DNA of 42,668 nucleotides from an uncultured Faecalibacterium sp. (GCA_944386015.1 CALWZK010000015.1:1-42668), one strand, 5' to 3'. Shown: positions 31,646 to 38,997, counted from the stretch's first letter. Made by a program: numbers and translations. The notes: a model not told the origin generated them from the letters alone.

Positions 31646-32506
31646 TCAGCAGTAGAACACCGCAGTGATGACCATGGACACAAAGGGGGCAATGAACATG
31701 ACGCTGTCGAACCGGTCCAGGATGCCGCCGTGGCCGGGGAAGATGGTGCCGTAGTCCTTGATGCCGCACTGGCGCTTGACCACGCTGGCGAACAGATCGC
31801 CGTAGATCCCCAGCACCGCCGCCACCACCCCCAGCAGGGCGATGATCAGGTACATGGACACCCCGATGTTGCTGCGGGTAAAAGCCTCGGTGCGGTCGGC
31901 CACCACCGAATAGATCACCGTGATGATGACCCCGAACAGCATGGTGCCCAGCACCCCGCCGACGGCCCCTTCCACCGTCTTTTTGGGGCTGACCTTGGGG
32001 CACAGCTTGTGTTTGCCGAAGGCGCGGCCTGCGAAATAGGCGCAGGTGTCCCCGCCCCAGGCAAAGCAGAGGATCAGCAGAATGAAGAAGATGGCGTCAT
32101 AGCTGTATTGTTCCACCGGCAGCAGGACCTTCAGGTGGATCAGGGAATAAAAGCAGAAGACAATAATCCCCGAGAACATCAGCAGGCCGCTGACCTTCTG
32201 GTAGCTGACGGTGCCGTTGCGCACCACCAGGTAGATGCAGTAGAACAGGATCAGGGCAAAGGATGCCGCCATCACGGCCCCCCGCGGCTTCTGGTAGCTG
32301 GACAGCATCACCAGCAGGGTGTAGGGCACCTGGACCGCATACAGCAGCCAGTCCTTCCGGTCAAAGCCGAGGGCGGCGTATACCTCGTGCATCCCGATCA
32401 GGGCCACCGCCGCCACCACCAGGTTGAACACCATGGTGTTGAAGGTCAGCATCACCAGGACCAGGACCACTATGCCCACCAGGGCTGTAATCACTCGTGT
32501 TTTCAT
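31646..32506 (-). CDS. cdsA: Phosphatidate cytidylyltransferase
   Basis: CdsA makes CDP-diacylglycerol from phosphatidic acid and CTP in the membrane. The 286-residue protein has about eight membrane segments and the family signature near the C-terminus: SPKKTVEGAVGG, then GDLFASVVKRQ, KDYGTIFPGHGGILDRFDS. AAGGAG precedes the ATG at 32506. It is positioned between uppS and dxr as in most Firmicutes. Confidence 0.96.
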   Translation of the reverse strand: MKTRVITALVGIVVLVLVMLTFNTMVFNLVVAAVALIGMHEVYAALGFDRKDWLLYAVQVPYTLLVMLSSYQKPRGAVMAASFALILFYCIYLVVRNGTVSYQKVSGLLMFSGIIVFCFYSLIHLKVLLPVEQYSYDAIFFILLILCFAWGGDTCAYFAGRAFGKHKLCPKVSPKKTVEGAVGGVLGTMLFGVIITVIYSVVADRTEAFTRSNIGVSMYLIIALLGVVAAVLGIYGDLFASVVKRQCGIKDYGTIFPGHGGILDRFDSVMFIAPFVSMVITAVFYC

Positions 32507-32536
32507 CGTTTCTCCTTACTTCGCGGTTTTCTCCCC

Positions 32537-33253
32537 TCAGATGCCGCCGAACCGGCGGGAGCGCCGGTTGTACTCCTCAATGGCAGCATCCAGGTCGGCC
32601 GGGGTGAAGTCGGGCCACAGAACGTCCATCTCCACCAGCTCGGAATAGGCGGCCTGCCACAGCATGAAGTTGGACAGGCGCTTTTCCCCGCTGGGCCGCA
32701 GGATCAGGTCCGGGTCCCGCTGGCCGGCGGTGTACATCCGGTCGGCCATCATCTGCTCGGTGATGGCCTCCGGGTCCAGTTTGCCCTGGGCAGCCTCCCG
32801 GGCCAGGGCCCGGGCCGCCCGGACAATCTCCTGGCGGCCGCCGTAGTTGATGGCGATGTTCAGCACCATGCCGGTGCGGTCGGCTGTGTCCGCCTCGATC
32901 TCGTCCATCAGCTTCTGGTAACGGGGCTCCAGGGCGGTGCGGTCCCCCAGGAACACAATTTTGTTGTTCCGGCTTTTGTAATCAAAGGCCTTGATGAGGT
33001 ATTCCCCGAACAGCTTCATGATAGCCCCCACTTCCTCGGGGGGGCGCTTCCAGTTTTCGGTGGAAAAGGCGTAGAAGTACACCGATGCCAGCCCCAACTG
33101 GTCGCAGTAATCTGCAATCTGCTGGAACACCTCGGCCCCTTTTTTGTGGCCGGCGGTGCGGGGCAGGCCCCGCTTTTTGGCCCAGCGGCCGTTGCCGTCC
33201 ATGATGATTCCCACCGACAGCCCGCGTGCAAACGTGTCAGGATGCTGCGGCAT
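32537..33253 (-). CDS. uppS: Isoprenyl transferase (undecaprenyl diphosphate synthase)
   Basis: UppS extends farnesyl diphosphate in cis with isopentenyl units to make the wall-carrier lipid. The 238-residue protein has the catalytic motif MDGNGRWAKKRGLPR (Asp19), HKKGAEVFQQIADYC, FYAFSTENWKRP, and the C-terminal RPSGEKRLSNFMLWQ (RxSGxxR) and AAYSELVEMDVLWPDF. The ATG at 33253 follows AGGAGG at 8 nt; upstream in-frame codons lie behind the frr terminator hairpin and lack a site. Dxr and IspG in the same operon supply its precursors. Confidence 0.96.
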   Translation of the reverse strand: MPQHPDTFARGLSVGIIMDGNGRWAKKRGLPRTAGHKKGAEVFQQIADYCDQLGLASVYFYAFSTENWKRPPEEVGAIMKLFGEYLIKAFDYKSRNNKIVFLGDRTALEPRYQKLMDEIEADTADRTGMVLNIAINYGGRQEIVRAARALAREAAQGKLDPEAITEQMMADRMYTAGQRDPDLILRPSGEKRLSNFMLWQAAYSELVEMDVLWPDFTPADLDAAIEEYNRRSRRFGGI

Positions 33254-33303
33254 TGTTTTTACCTCCTGTTCCGGCCGGGGCAAACCCCCGGGCCGGTTAT
33301 CGC

Positions 33304-33336
33304 AAAAAGTGCCGCGCACCTCCCAGCACACGGCAC
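33304..33336 (-). terminator. Terminator-like hairpin between frr and uppS
   Basis: On the minus strand GTGCCGTGTGC pairs with GTGCGCGGCAC (two G-T wobbles) and is followed by TTTTT. It lies 25 nt after the frr stop inside an otherwise continuous operon, and I see no good promoter between it and uppS. It probably acts as a partial terminator lowering downstream expression relative to pyrH-frr. Confidence 0.8.
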
Positions 33337-33361
33337 CTCCTGTTTCCTGGATGATTTCGGA

Positions 33362-33916
33362 TTAAACCGACATAATCTCCTTCTGCTTTTCTTCCACGGC
33401 CTTGTCGACCAGCTTGATGAATTTATCGGTGACCTTCTGGACATCCTCTTCCATGGTCTTCTGGGTGTCCTCGGTCAGCTCGCCGGCCTTCTTCATGGCC
33501 TTGGCCTTATCCATGGCGTCGCGGCGGACGTTGCGGATGGCCACCTTGGCCTCCTCGCCCATCTTGGACACGTCCTTGGCCAGCTGGCGGCGGCGCTCCT
33601 CGTTGGGGGCGGGGAAGTTCAGCCGGATGGTCTGGCCGTCGTCGATGGGGTTGATGCCCACGTCGCTGGCCTGGATGGCCTTGCTGATGGGGCGCAGCAG
33701 GCTGCGGTCCCAGGGGGTGATGGTCAGGGTGCGGGCCTCGCTGACGGCCACCGACGCCACCTGCTGGATGGGGGTGGGCGCACCGTAGTAGTCCACCGTC
33801 ACCTTATCCAGCACGGCAGGATTGGCCCGGCCTGCGCGGACGGAGGCAAGCTCCCGCTCCAGATGCTCCACCGAGTTTTTCATCTTGTCCTCGAATACCT
33901 TGGTATTGCTGCTCAT
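33362..33916 (-). CDS. frr: Ribosome recycling factor
   Basis: RRF works with EF-G to split post-termination ribosomes. The 184-residue protein has normal length and diagnostic stretches: LASVRAGRANPAVLDKVTVDYYG near the N-terminus (split here as RAGRANPAVLD and VTVDYYGAPTP), NIxxxG-type ASDVGINPIDDG, and IRLNFPAPNEERRRQLAK. The start ATG at 33916 follows CAGGAG. It is 84 nt after pyrH, in the universal pyrH-frr order. Confidence 0.97.
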   Translation of the reverse strand: MSSNTKVFEDKMKNSVEHLERELASVRAGRANPAVLDKVTVDYYGAPTPIQQVASVAVSEARTLTITPWDRSLLRPISKAIQASDVGINPIDDGQTIRLNFPAPNEERRRQLAKDVSKMGEEAKVAIRNVRRDAMDKAKAMKKAGELTEDTQKTMEEDVQKVTDKFIKLVDKAVEEKQKEIMSV

Positions 33917-34000
33917 AGTCGTTTATCTCCTGTTCGTTATCGTATCCTGCCGGGCTGGGCAGCCCAGTTTTCACCGTGATAATGGTAGTATACCGTCCCG

Positions 34001-34711
34001 TCAGCCCTCGTAGACCAGGGTACCCACATTTTCGCCCTGGACAGCCCGGGCGATGTTGTCGGGGTCGGCCAGGTCAAACACCAGGATGGGCAGCTTGTTG
34101 TCGCGGCAGAGGGTGGCCGCGGTGCCGTCCATGACGGCCAGCTGGTCCTCCAGCACCTTGGAGAAGGTGAGGGTGTCGTACTTTTTGGCGTCGGGGTACT
34201 TGTGGGGGTCCTTGTCGTAGACGCCGTCCACCATGGTGGCCTTGAACATCACGTCGGCGGACACCTCCACGGCCCGCAGGGCGGTGGCGGTGTCGGTGGA
34301 AAAGAAGGGGTTGCCGGTGCCGCCCCCAAAGACGGCCACCTTGCCCGCCTCCATGGCGGCCAAGGCCGCCTTGCGGTCGAACACCGGGGCCACCTTGGGC
34401 ATCTCGATGGAGGAGAACACCTCGCTGGGCACCCCCAGCTGGGCCAGCTTGTCCGAGACGGCCAGCGCGTTCATGACAGTGGCCAGCATCCCGATCTTGT
34501 CGGCCAGGGTGCGCTCCATCTTGCCGCTGGTGCGGCCGCGCCAGAAGTTGCCGCCGCCCACCACGATGCCGATCTGGACCCCCAGGTCATAGGCCTTCTT
34601 GACGCCGCCGCAGATGGAATCCATGGCTGCCTCGTCAAAGCCCGAGCCTTTTTCGCCGCCCAGGGCCTCGCCGCTGATTTTCAAAAGGATACGGTTGTAT
34701 TTCAGTCCCAT
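34001..34711 (-). CDS. pyrH: UMP kinase
   Basis: PyrH phosphorylates UMP to UDP for nucleotide and UDP-sugar supply. The 236-residue protein begins MGLKYNRILLKISGEALGG, with GIVVGGGNFWRG, the GGGTGNPFFSTDTA substrate loop and DGVYDKDP, all typical of the amino-acid-kinase-fold UMP kinase. The ATG at 34711 has GGAG 10 nt upstream. It is the first gene of the operon behind the promoter at 34758-34786; rpsB-tsf, often upstream in other Firmicutes, is not adjacent here. Confidence 0.97.
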   Translation of the reverse strand: MGLKYNRILLKISGEALGGEKGSGFDEAAMDSICGGVKKAYDLGVQIGIVVGGGNFWRGRTSGKMERTLADKIGMLATVMNALAVSDKLAQLGVPSEVFSSIEMPKVAPVFDRKAALAAMEAGKVAVFGGGTGNPFFSTDTATALRAVEVSADVMFKATMVDGVYDKDPHKYPDAKKYDTLTFSKVLEDQLAVMDGTAATLCRDNKLPILVFDLADPDNIARAVQGENVGTLVYEG

Positions 34712-34757
34712 AAAACAATCACTCCGCACAATTTCAGTATCAATGCTTATCGTGCCT

Positions 34758-34786
34758 ATTTTACAATAAAACCGGCCCAAAGTAAA
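34758..34786 (-). promoter_or_regulatory. Promoter of the pyrH-to-polC operon
   Basis: The -35 box TTTACT (34786-34781), 17-nt spacer and -10 box TAAAAT (34763-34758) lie 47 nt upstream of pyrH. It is the only clear promoter for the roughly 11-kb operon. Confidence 0.68.
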
Positions 34787-34868
34787 CAGGAAAAGCGTCT
34801 TTCGCCCGGGGGGATTTGCCAAAAGGCTGTTTCTCTCCCGCCGGGCCCCATTTCCCGGGGAAATTGCC

Positions 34869-35561
34869 TCAATTTTCTGAAAAAGTTTTCCGCAGTGCCC
34901 GCAGGGCCTGCTTTTGTTCGGGGGAGATCCGGCGGCTCTCCAGGGCCTTCTGCACCGCCTTGGCCCGCACCCAGGGGGAAAGCCGGGGCTGGGCCACCCA
35001 GGGCCAGGCGGCCTCCGGCTGTTTGGCCAGGGCGGTGGCAAAGTACCAGGCCACCATCATCCGCACATAATATTCCTCCGACTGCACCCCCGCTGCCCAT
35101 TCCAGATATTCGGGCCGGAACTGGTCATCGAGATAATAGCGCATCAGCATCCCCAGGCCGTAGCGGATGGTGTAGGTTTTATCCGAGGCAATCCACCGGC
35201 GCACCGGCTCCAGCAGCCGGCCGGTGTGGCGGGCAAACACTTTGGGGCTGGTGGTGTCGCAGGTGGCCCAGTTGTCGATCCAGGGCAGGAAGGCCTCCAC
35301 CCGGGCCAGGGCGGTGTCATAATCCTTGATCCGCTCCAGCAGGAAGCCGTGGAGGTTGTCCTCCTCATAGTACCGGTGGGGCAGCTGCCCCAGAAAGGCC
35401 TCCACCTCGGGGGTGCCGGCCAGCTCCCTGGCCAGGGCCCGCAGGGCGGGCGTCCGCACCCCGATCACCTTTTCAGGGGGCACGGTGGGCATCAGCCTGC
35501 ACTGGAAGGCCTGGTAGCCGGCATCCTGCAGGGCAAAGAGTCGTTCCTGAATGGTTTCCAT
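34869..35561 (-). CDS. AlkD-like DNA alkylation repair protein
   Basis: The 230-residue all-helical HEAT-like protein matches the AlkD family of DNA glycosylases that remove alkylated purines without base flipping. Typical stretches are VIGVRTPALRALARELAG, the YYEEDNLHGFLL region, WIDNWATCDTTSPK, which contains the family WxxxD active-site region, and YYVRMMVAWYFATAL. The ATG at 35561 follows AAGGAGGG, with a clear promoter upstream. It ends 158 nt before pyrH and is probably transcribed separately. Confidence 0.9.
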   Translation of the reverse strand: METIQERLFALQDAGYQAFQCRLMPTVPPEKVIGVRTPALRALARELAGTPEVEAFLGQLPHRYYEEDNLHGFLLERIKDYDTALARVEAFLPWIDNWATCDTTSPKVFARHTGRLLEPVRRWIASDKTYTIRYGLGMLMRYYLDDQFRPEYLEWAAGVQSEEYYVRMMVAWYFATALAKQPEAAWPWVAQPRLSPWVRAKAVQKALESRRISPEQKQALRALRKTFSEN

Positions 35562-35581
35562 GGCGTTTCCCTCCTTCGTCT

Positions 35582-35610
35582 ATCTTACCGGAAAGGCGGG
35601 CGGGTGTAAA
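35582..35610 (-). promoter_or_regulatory. Promoter for the alkD-like gene
   Basis: The -35 box TTTACA (35610-35605), 17-nt spacer and -10 box TAAGAT (35587-35582) lie 20 nt ahead of the ATG, leaving a very short leader that just contains the Shine-Dalgarno. Confidence 0.75.
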
Positions 35611-35633
35611 GCGTTCTTTTTCCATTTTCGCTC

Positions 35634-35662
35634 TGGACTTTTCCGAAAAAGTCTGGTATAAT
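35634..35662 (+). promoter_or_regulatory. Promoter for tRNA-Gly
   Basis: TGGACT (35634-35639), 17 nt and a consensus TATAAT (35657-35662) lie 13 nt before the mature tRNA 5' end. Confidence 0.75.
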
Positions 35663-35675
35663 GTCTTTCACACAT

Positions 35676-35750
35676 GCGGGTATAGTACATCGGCTAGTAT
35701 AACAGCCTTCCAAGCTGTGGAGGTCGGTTCGATTCCGATTACCCGCTCCA
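35676..35750 (+). tRNA. tRNA-Gly(UCC)
   Basis: A complete 75-nt cloverleaf: acceptor GCGGGTA/TACCCGC, discriminator T with encoded CCA, anticodon stem ACAGC/GCTGT with loop CTTCCAA (anticodon TCC, decoding GGA), and T arm with GGTTCGATTCC. It has its own promoter and a terminator immediately after. Its intact 3' end borders the prophage, making it the likely integration target. Confidence 0.96.
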
Positions 35751-35753
35751 ACG

Positions 35754-35798
35754 AAAACCGGCTCAGATACTTAGGTATCCGGGCCGGTTTTCTTTTTT
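35754..35798 (+). terminator. Terminator of tRNA-Gly
   Basis: AAAACCGGC (35754-35762) pairs with GCCGGTTTT (35783-35791), with an inner perfect GATAC-TTAG-GTATC stem, followed by CTTTTTT. Confidence 0.9.
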
Positions 35799-35819
35799 GT
35801 ACCGCACTTTGTACCGCAC
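35796..35819 (+). repeat. Two exact tandem copies of a 12-bp unit next to the tRNA
   Basis: TTTGTACCGCAC occurs at 35796-35807 and again at 35808-35819, head to tail, right after the tRNA terminator. Short direct repeats at a phage attachment end can be recombinase arm-binding sites or part of the attachment core. No second copy elsewhere in the window was noticed. Confidence 0.75.
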
Positions 35820-35922
35820 TTTTTGTTTTATATCACTTTTTCAGCCCTTTCTGCAGTAGAACGGGATTCGGTGACGCGGATTTTAAACCATCTTTTTTTG
35901 GGGAAAATCCGAAATTTTCTGC

Positions 35923-36753
35923 TTACAAAAGAGAAAAGCCCTGCTGTGGTGAAACAGCAGGGCTTTCGTCATTTTGTAAATTCAGATTTTCAATGATTTT
36001 TCGTTCGCGCTCTGATAACGTCCAGATCTTAGCCGTGGTGTCTGTAGTGGCGAAGGTCCGCTCCACGTCCGTTTTTTGGGCAGCGGCTCGGTCCGAGATC
36101 AGCAGTGCTCCGCCAAAGGCTTCTTTGCCTTCGGCCCGCATGGCATCCAGGGCGCGGACAAACACCGCCTCACGCCGGGGCAGCTCATAGGGCACACCAT
36201 GACGGGCCAGAGCCAACACTCCCTGGGTGGTCAGCAGGTTGGGCGGATACTGGTAGACCGTCCGCCGGAGGCTGGGGCCCTTGCGCTGGGCTGCTTTAAT
36301 GGCCTCGCCCAGGTCGGGGGCAATCTCCACCACGTTTTCACCGTAAGATGTGACAAAGGCGGTGTTGACCTGGGCCCCATTGTGGTAGGTGATCTTGCTG
36401 TCGCTGAAAATGACGCTGGCGCCGATCCGGGTGTAGCCCAGGGCCGTCAGGGCCGGTGCAAACAGAAAATAGGGAATCTGGTGTTCCTGGTAGAATCGCA
36501 CGATTTTGGCCAGACAGGAAAAAGGAGGATTGTCCAGGACGACTGCCCCCGCCGGGTACTCAAAGGCCTCATAGTCACCGCCCGGCCAGAAAGGACGGAC
36601 GGTTTTGTCCGGGTCGATGCCATACCGCCGGCAGGCCCAGTCTTTTACGGCTGCATAGATGGCGGGCGGGGTGTAGCAGTCGTCGGTGGTTTTTTTGGGC
36701 TTGAACTTTTCCACAAAGCCCTCGTAATCATTGAATTTTTCTTTTCGGGTCAT
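35923..36753 (-). CDS. Phage DNA adenine methyltransferase-like protein
   Basis: The 276-residue protein has a CYTPPAIYAAVKDW start region, an RPFWPGGDYEAF segment in the place of the AdoMet-binding motif, and LDNPPFS, the (D/N)PP(Y/F) catalytic motif of N6-adenine methyltransferases. TDDCYTPP-type proteins are common in gut phages. The exact class is uncertain and motif I is non-canonical. AAAGGAG precedes the ATG at 36753. Its last ~15 codons overlap a terminator hairpin. It lies between the tRNA and a second copy of the tRNA 3' end, apart from the tail-lysis cassette. Confidence 0.65.
   Translation of the reverse strand: MTRKEKFNDYEGFVEKFKPKKTTDDCYTPPAIYAAVKDWACRRYGIDPDKTVRPFWPGGDYEAFEYPAGAVVLDNPPFSCLAKIVRFYQEHQIPYFLFAPALTALGYTRIGASVIFSDSKITYHNGAQVNTAFVTSYGENVVEIAPDLGEAIKAAQRKGPSLRRTVYQYPPNLLTTQGVLALARHGVPYELPRREAVFVRALDAMRAEGKEAFGGALLISDRAAAQKTDVERTFATTDTTAKIWTLSERERKIIENLNLQNDESPAVSPQQGFSLL
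35934..35964 (-). terminator. Terminator inside the 3' end of the methyltransferase-like gene
   Basis: On the minus strand AGCCCTGCTGT-TTCACC-ACAGCAGGGCT is a perfect 11-bp stem followed by TTTCTCTTTTG. The stop codon lies 9 nt beyond the hairpin, so the gene's last codons are also its terminator. Confidence 0.75.
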
Positions 36754-36782
36754 AGAGTTTTCTCCTTTCTAAATATAAATAG

Positions 36783-36821
36783 GCCCCCGGCACCCGCTCC
36801 AACGAGTGGCTGCCGGGGGCT
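36783..36821 (-). terminator. Hairpin after the holin gene
   Basis: GCCCCCGGCA and TGCCGGGGGC flank a 19-nt loop; on the minus strand it is followed by CTATTTATATTT. It probably ends the lysis cassette. The loop carries the 14-bp copy of the tRNA 3' end. Confidence 0.6.
36792..36805 (+). repeat. 14-bp copy of the tRNA-Gly 3' end (candidate attachment site)
   Basis: ACCCGCTCCAACGA is identical to 35741-35754, which spans the tRNA acceptor 3' strand, CCA and four following bases, in the same orientation. The two copies bracket about 1.05 kb containing only the methyltransferase-like gene and the tandem repeats. Confidence 0.6.
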
Positions 36822-36826
36822 CCAAT

Positions 36827-37069
36827 TTACTTGCCGGTGGACTGGTAGACCTTCAGGGTCTGGTCGGCCTTGATGGCCGCCGGGGTGAAGCTGTTGTTCT
36901 TCCACCAGGCGGCCAGGGATGCGGCCACCGTCAGGCCGGTGGTTACCAGGCTCTCCAGCTGACTGTCCTCGATGGGCAGGACCGGCTTGCCGGCCGCCGA
37001 CAGGATCTGGTTGGTGAGGGCCAGGGCCAGACAGGCGGTGCGGGCGATGGTACCGACGGAAATGTTCAT
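36827..37069 (-). CDS. Phage holin, SPP1-family type
   Basis: The 80-residue protein matches the SPP1-type holin pattern: MNISVGTIARTACLALALTN (first membrane segment), a PIEDSQLESLV linker, a second membrane segment (TTGLTVAASLAAWW), then KNNSFTPAAIKAD. Holins permeabilise the membrane so that the endolysin reaches the wall. It lies 17 nt after the XhlA-like gene and two genes downstream of the GH25 lysin. Confidence 0.88.
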   Translation of the reverse strand: MNISVGTIARTACLALALTNQILSAAGKPVLPIEDSQLESLVTTGLTVAASLAAWWKNNSFTPAAIKADQTLKVYQSTGK

Positions 37070-37085
37070 GGTGTGCTCCTTTCTT

Positions 37086-37319
37086 TTAGGTGCGGTGTTC
37101 CAGTTTTTCTTCCAGGTCGCTGATCCGGTGGTCGGCGACTTTCATTTTTTCTTCCAGCACCGGTACACGCTGGGCGAAGTTGTTGTGCTCCCGGACTTCC
37201 CGGGTCAGCTCCTCCAGCTTGGTGTCGGTGACGGCCTGGCTTTTGCTGTTGGCGATCAGGACGCCCACCAGGGTCACTGCCCCCGACACGATGGCCGCGA
37301 CGATGCTTTCCACCGGCAT
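37086..37319 (-). CDS. Small membrane/coiled-coil lysis protein (XhlA-like)
   Basis: The 77-residue product has an N-terminal membrane segment (SIVAAIVSGAVTLVGVLIAN) and a charged coiled coil rich in Glu/Arg/Lys (TKLEELTREVREH, MKVADHRISDLEEKLEH). This order resembles phage accessory holin or haemolysin XhlA-like proteins, with the orientation reversed relative to some. The ATG at 37319 overlaps the lysin stop as TGATG, so it is translationally coupled. Confidence 0.75.
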   Translation of the reverse strand: MPVESIVAAIVSGAVTLVGVLIANSKSQAVTDTKLEELTREVREHNNFAQRVPVLEEKMKVADHRISDLEEKLEHRT

Positions 37320-37942
37320 CACCCCCGCAGCTGGGTCAGGCCGGCACGGGCGATGATGGTCGGGTAGTCCTTGTAGGCGTGGGAGATGTCCACGTTGCCG
37401 GCGATGCCGTCCAGACGCCCCGTGCTGGTGTACTGCCACATCCCGTGCTTGCGGGTGGGGCGCTTGCTGCGGTAGTCGGCGATCCAGAGATCATAGGCCG
37501 CCAGGCGGTCCATGTTCAGTTCGGTCTGGCTGTAATAGGTGTAGGTGTACACCATGGCATACAGCCCCCAGCTCTCGATGGCGTCCGCCGCGGCGATCAC
37601 CAGGTCGGTGAGGGCGTCGGCGGAAAGCGGTTTCAGCTTGTTGTCCTCCACGTCCACCGCCACCGGCAGGGTGAAGGTCTTCCCCTCCAGGGCCTGGTGG
37701 AGCTTGGCCAGCTCGGCCTGGACGGTGGCGGCGTCCTGGGCGTAGGTGTAATAGTAGACGCCCACCGGGATGCCCAGCCGCCGGCAGGCGGCATAATTGG
37801 TCTCAAACATGGGGTCGGTGTAGATGCCGCCGAAACTCTTGTTGGTGCTCACCGTTTTCAGCATGGCGCCGCCGATCTTCCCTGCCAGCTTGTCCCAGTT
37901 GATGGTCCCCTGGTAGCGGCTGACGTCGATGATGTCTTTCAT
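37319..37942 (-). CDS. GH25 endolysin (muramidase)
   Basis: The 207-residue protein is a single GH25 lysozyme domain: DVSRYQG near the N-terminus (Asp6), the barrel strands GVYYYTYA and LPVAVDVEDN (Glu99 as the likely acid), WIADYRSKRP, and MWQYTSTGRLDGI at the end. It cleaves the MurNAc-GlcNAc bond at lysis. There is no separate wall-binding domain and no signal peptide, so it depends on the holins. The ATG at 37942 overlaps the upstream stop as ATGA. Confidence 0.93.
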   Translation of the reverse strand: MKDIIDVSRYQGTINWDKLAGKIGGAMLKTVSTNKSFGGIYTDPMFETNYAACRRLGIPVGVYYYTYAQDAATVQAELAKLHQALEGKTFTLPVAVDVEDNKLKPLSADALTDLVIAAADAIESWGLYAMVYTYTYYSQTELNMDRLAAYDLWIADYRSKRPTRKHGMWQYTSTGRLDGIAGNVDISHAYKDYPTIIARAGLTQLRG

Positions 37943-38382
37943 GGTCTTTCCCCTTTCCCCCAATGGATCAGTGTATAATGCGGTTTTTCTTCGCCGAACC
38001 AGCGCCACCGCAGCCAGTCATCCAGGACGGCGGCCGCCATGGCCACCAGCACCCAGAACAACGAAAACGGCAGGCAGATCTGGCCCAGCAGATTGCAGGG
38101 CAGGTCCGAATAATCCCAGACGCCCCAGCCCAGCCACAGGTTGACGATGCAGCCAGTGACGAACTCCAGGGGCGTGACGATGCAGGCCGAGCCGATCACC
38201 CCCTGGAGCACCAGGGGCATCTCCCAGGGGATCACCTCATTGATTGCCCCGATCAGGACAAAGCAGACCCCGCCCAGGATAAACATGGTCCAGTGGCTGC
38301 GGCCCCGCCACAGCAGCTCCAGCACCACATACAGACAGCCCCCGCACACTGCGAGGGCTGTTTCTTTTGCGATTGCCTTCAC
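37939..38382 (-). CDS. PF06541-like integral membrane protein
   Basis: The 147-residue hydrophobic protein has about four membrane segments and recognisable motifs: ELLWRGRSHWTMFILGG, then ITPLEFxxG-like IVTPLEFVTG, CIVNLWLGWGVWDYSDLP and CLPFSLFW. These match the family annotated as putative ABC transporter permease (CmpB-like) that recurs in Firmicute phages; there is no evidence it belongs to an ABC transporter. It starts with GTG in a GTGA overlap. Its position directly before the endolysin suggests a lysis-related role, such as an antiholin or membrane accessory (inference). Confidence 0.75.
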   Translation of the reverse strand: MKAIAKETALAVCGGCLYVVLELLWRGRSHWTMFILGGVCFVLIGAINEVIPWEMPLVLQGVIGSACIVTPLEFVTGCIVNLWLGWGVWDYSDLPCNLLGQICLPFSLFWVLVAMAAAVLDDWLRWRWFGEEKPHYTLIHWGKGERP

Positions 38383-38996
38383 GCCGTCTCACCTCCCGGC
38401 AGGGGGACGCTGTCATAGTCCACCGGGATGGCCTCCAGGGCCTCCAGGGTGGACGCTTCCCGCATGGCCACCTCCTGGGCCTGCTGGTAGCTCACCAGGC
38501 TGGTGACCCGGGCGTCGATGGCGAAGGCCAGGGCCGTCAGGTTTTCCAACGTCCAGGCCTGGCACTCCTCCCCGGTGGCGTTCCAGGTCAGGGCGTAGGG
38601 CTGGGCGGTCTGAGCGGCCAGGGTGGCGCTCATGATCTTGGAGGTGAGCTGCTGCTGTTTTTCGGCGGTAATGGCATAATACTGGCCGTCGGTCCACTGC
38701 ATGGGGTGGCAGAGCAGATAGTCGGACAGCTGGGCCTTACTCTCGGCGATCCGCTCCACCTTCCGGGCGGCCAGCTGTTCCGCCTGCCAGGCCTCGAAGG
38801 CCGGCATGTTGGGCGCACAGCTGACAACGGTGCCCCGGGCCACTTCCAACTCCACAAAGCCCTGGTACTGGTCAAAGGTACTGCGGTCCAGGCTGTCCGG
38901 CCACCAGTAAAACCCCGCCGGGGCGGTGAGGCCGGGCCAGCTTTCCAGGGCCGGATACTGGCCGGCCTCAGATTTGGTCTTGTTCAGAATGTACAT
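38379..38996 (-). CDS. Phage tail-associated DUF4376-like protein
   Basis: The 205-residue protein starts at the ATG at 38996 behind GGAGGG, which lies inside the last codons of the upstream gene. The N-terminal half is Trp/Tyr-rich (ESWPGLTAPAGFYWWPDS), followed by a helical region (KVERIAESKAQLSDYLLC) and a C-terminal helical part resembling DUF4376 (LTALAFAIDARVTSLVSYQQ). Such genes sit after tail fibres and may encode fibre chaperones or accessory proteins. The function is not shown. Confidence 0.6.
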   Translation of the reverse strand: MYILNKTKSEAGQYPALESWPGLTAPAGFYWWPDSLDRSTFDQYQGFVELEVARGTVVSCAPNMPAFEAWQAEQLAARKVERIAESKAQLSDYLLCHPMQWTDGQYYAITAEKQQQLTSKIMSATLAAQTAQPYALTWNATGEECQAWTLENLTALAFAIDARVTSLVSYQQAQEVAMREASTLEALEAIPVDYDSVPLPGGETA

Positions 38997-38997
38997 A

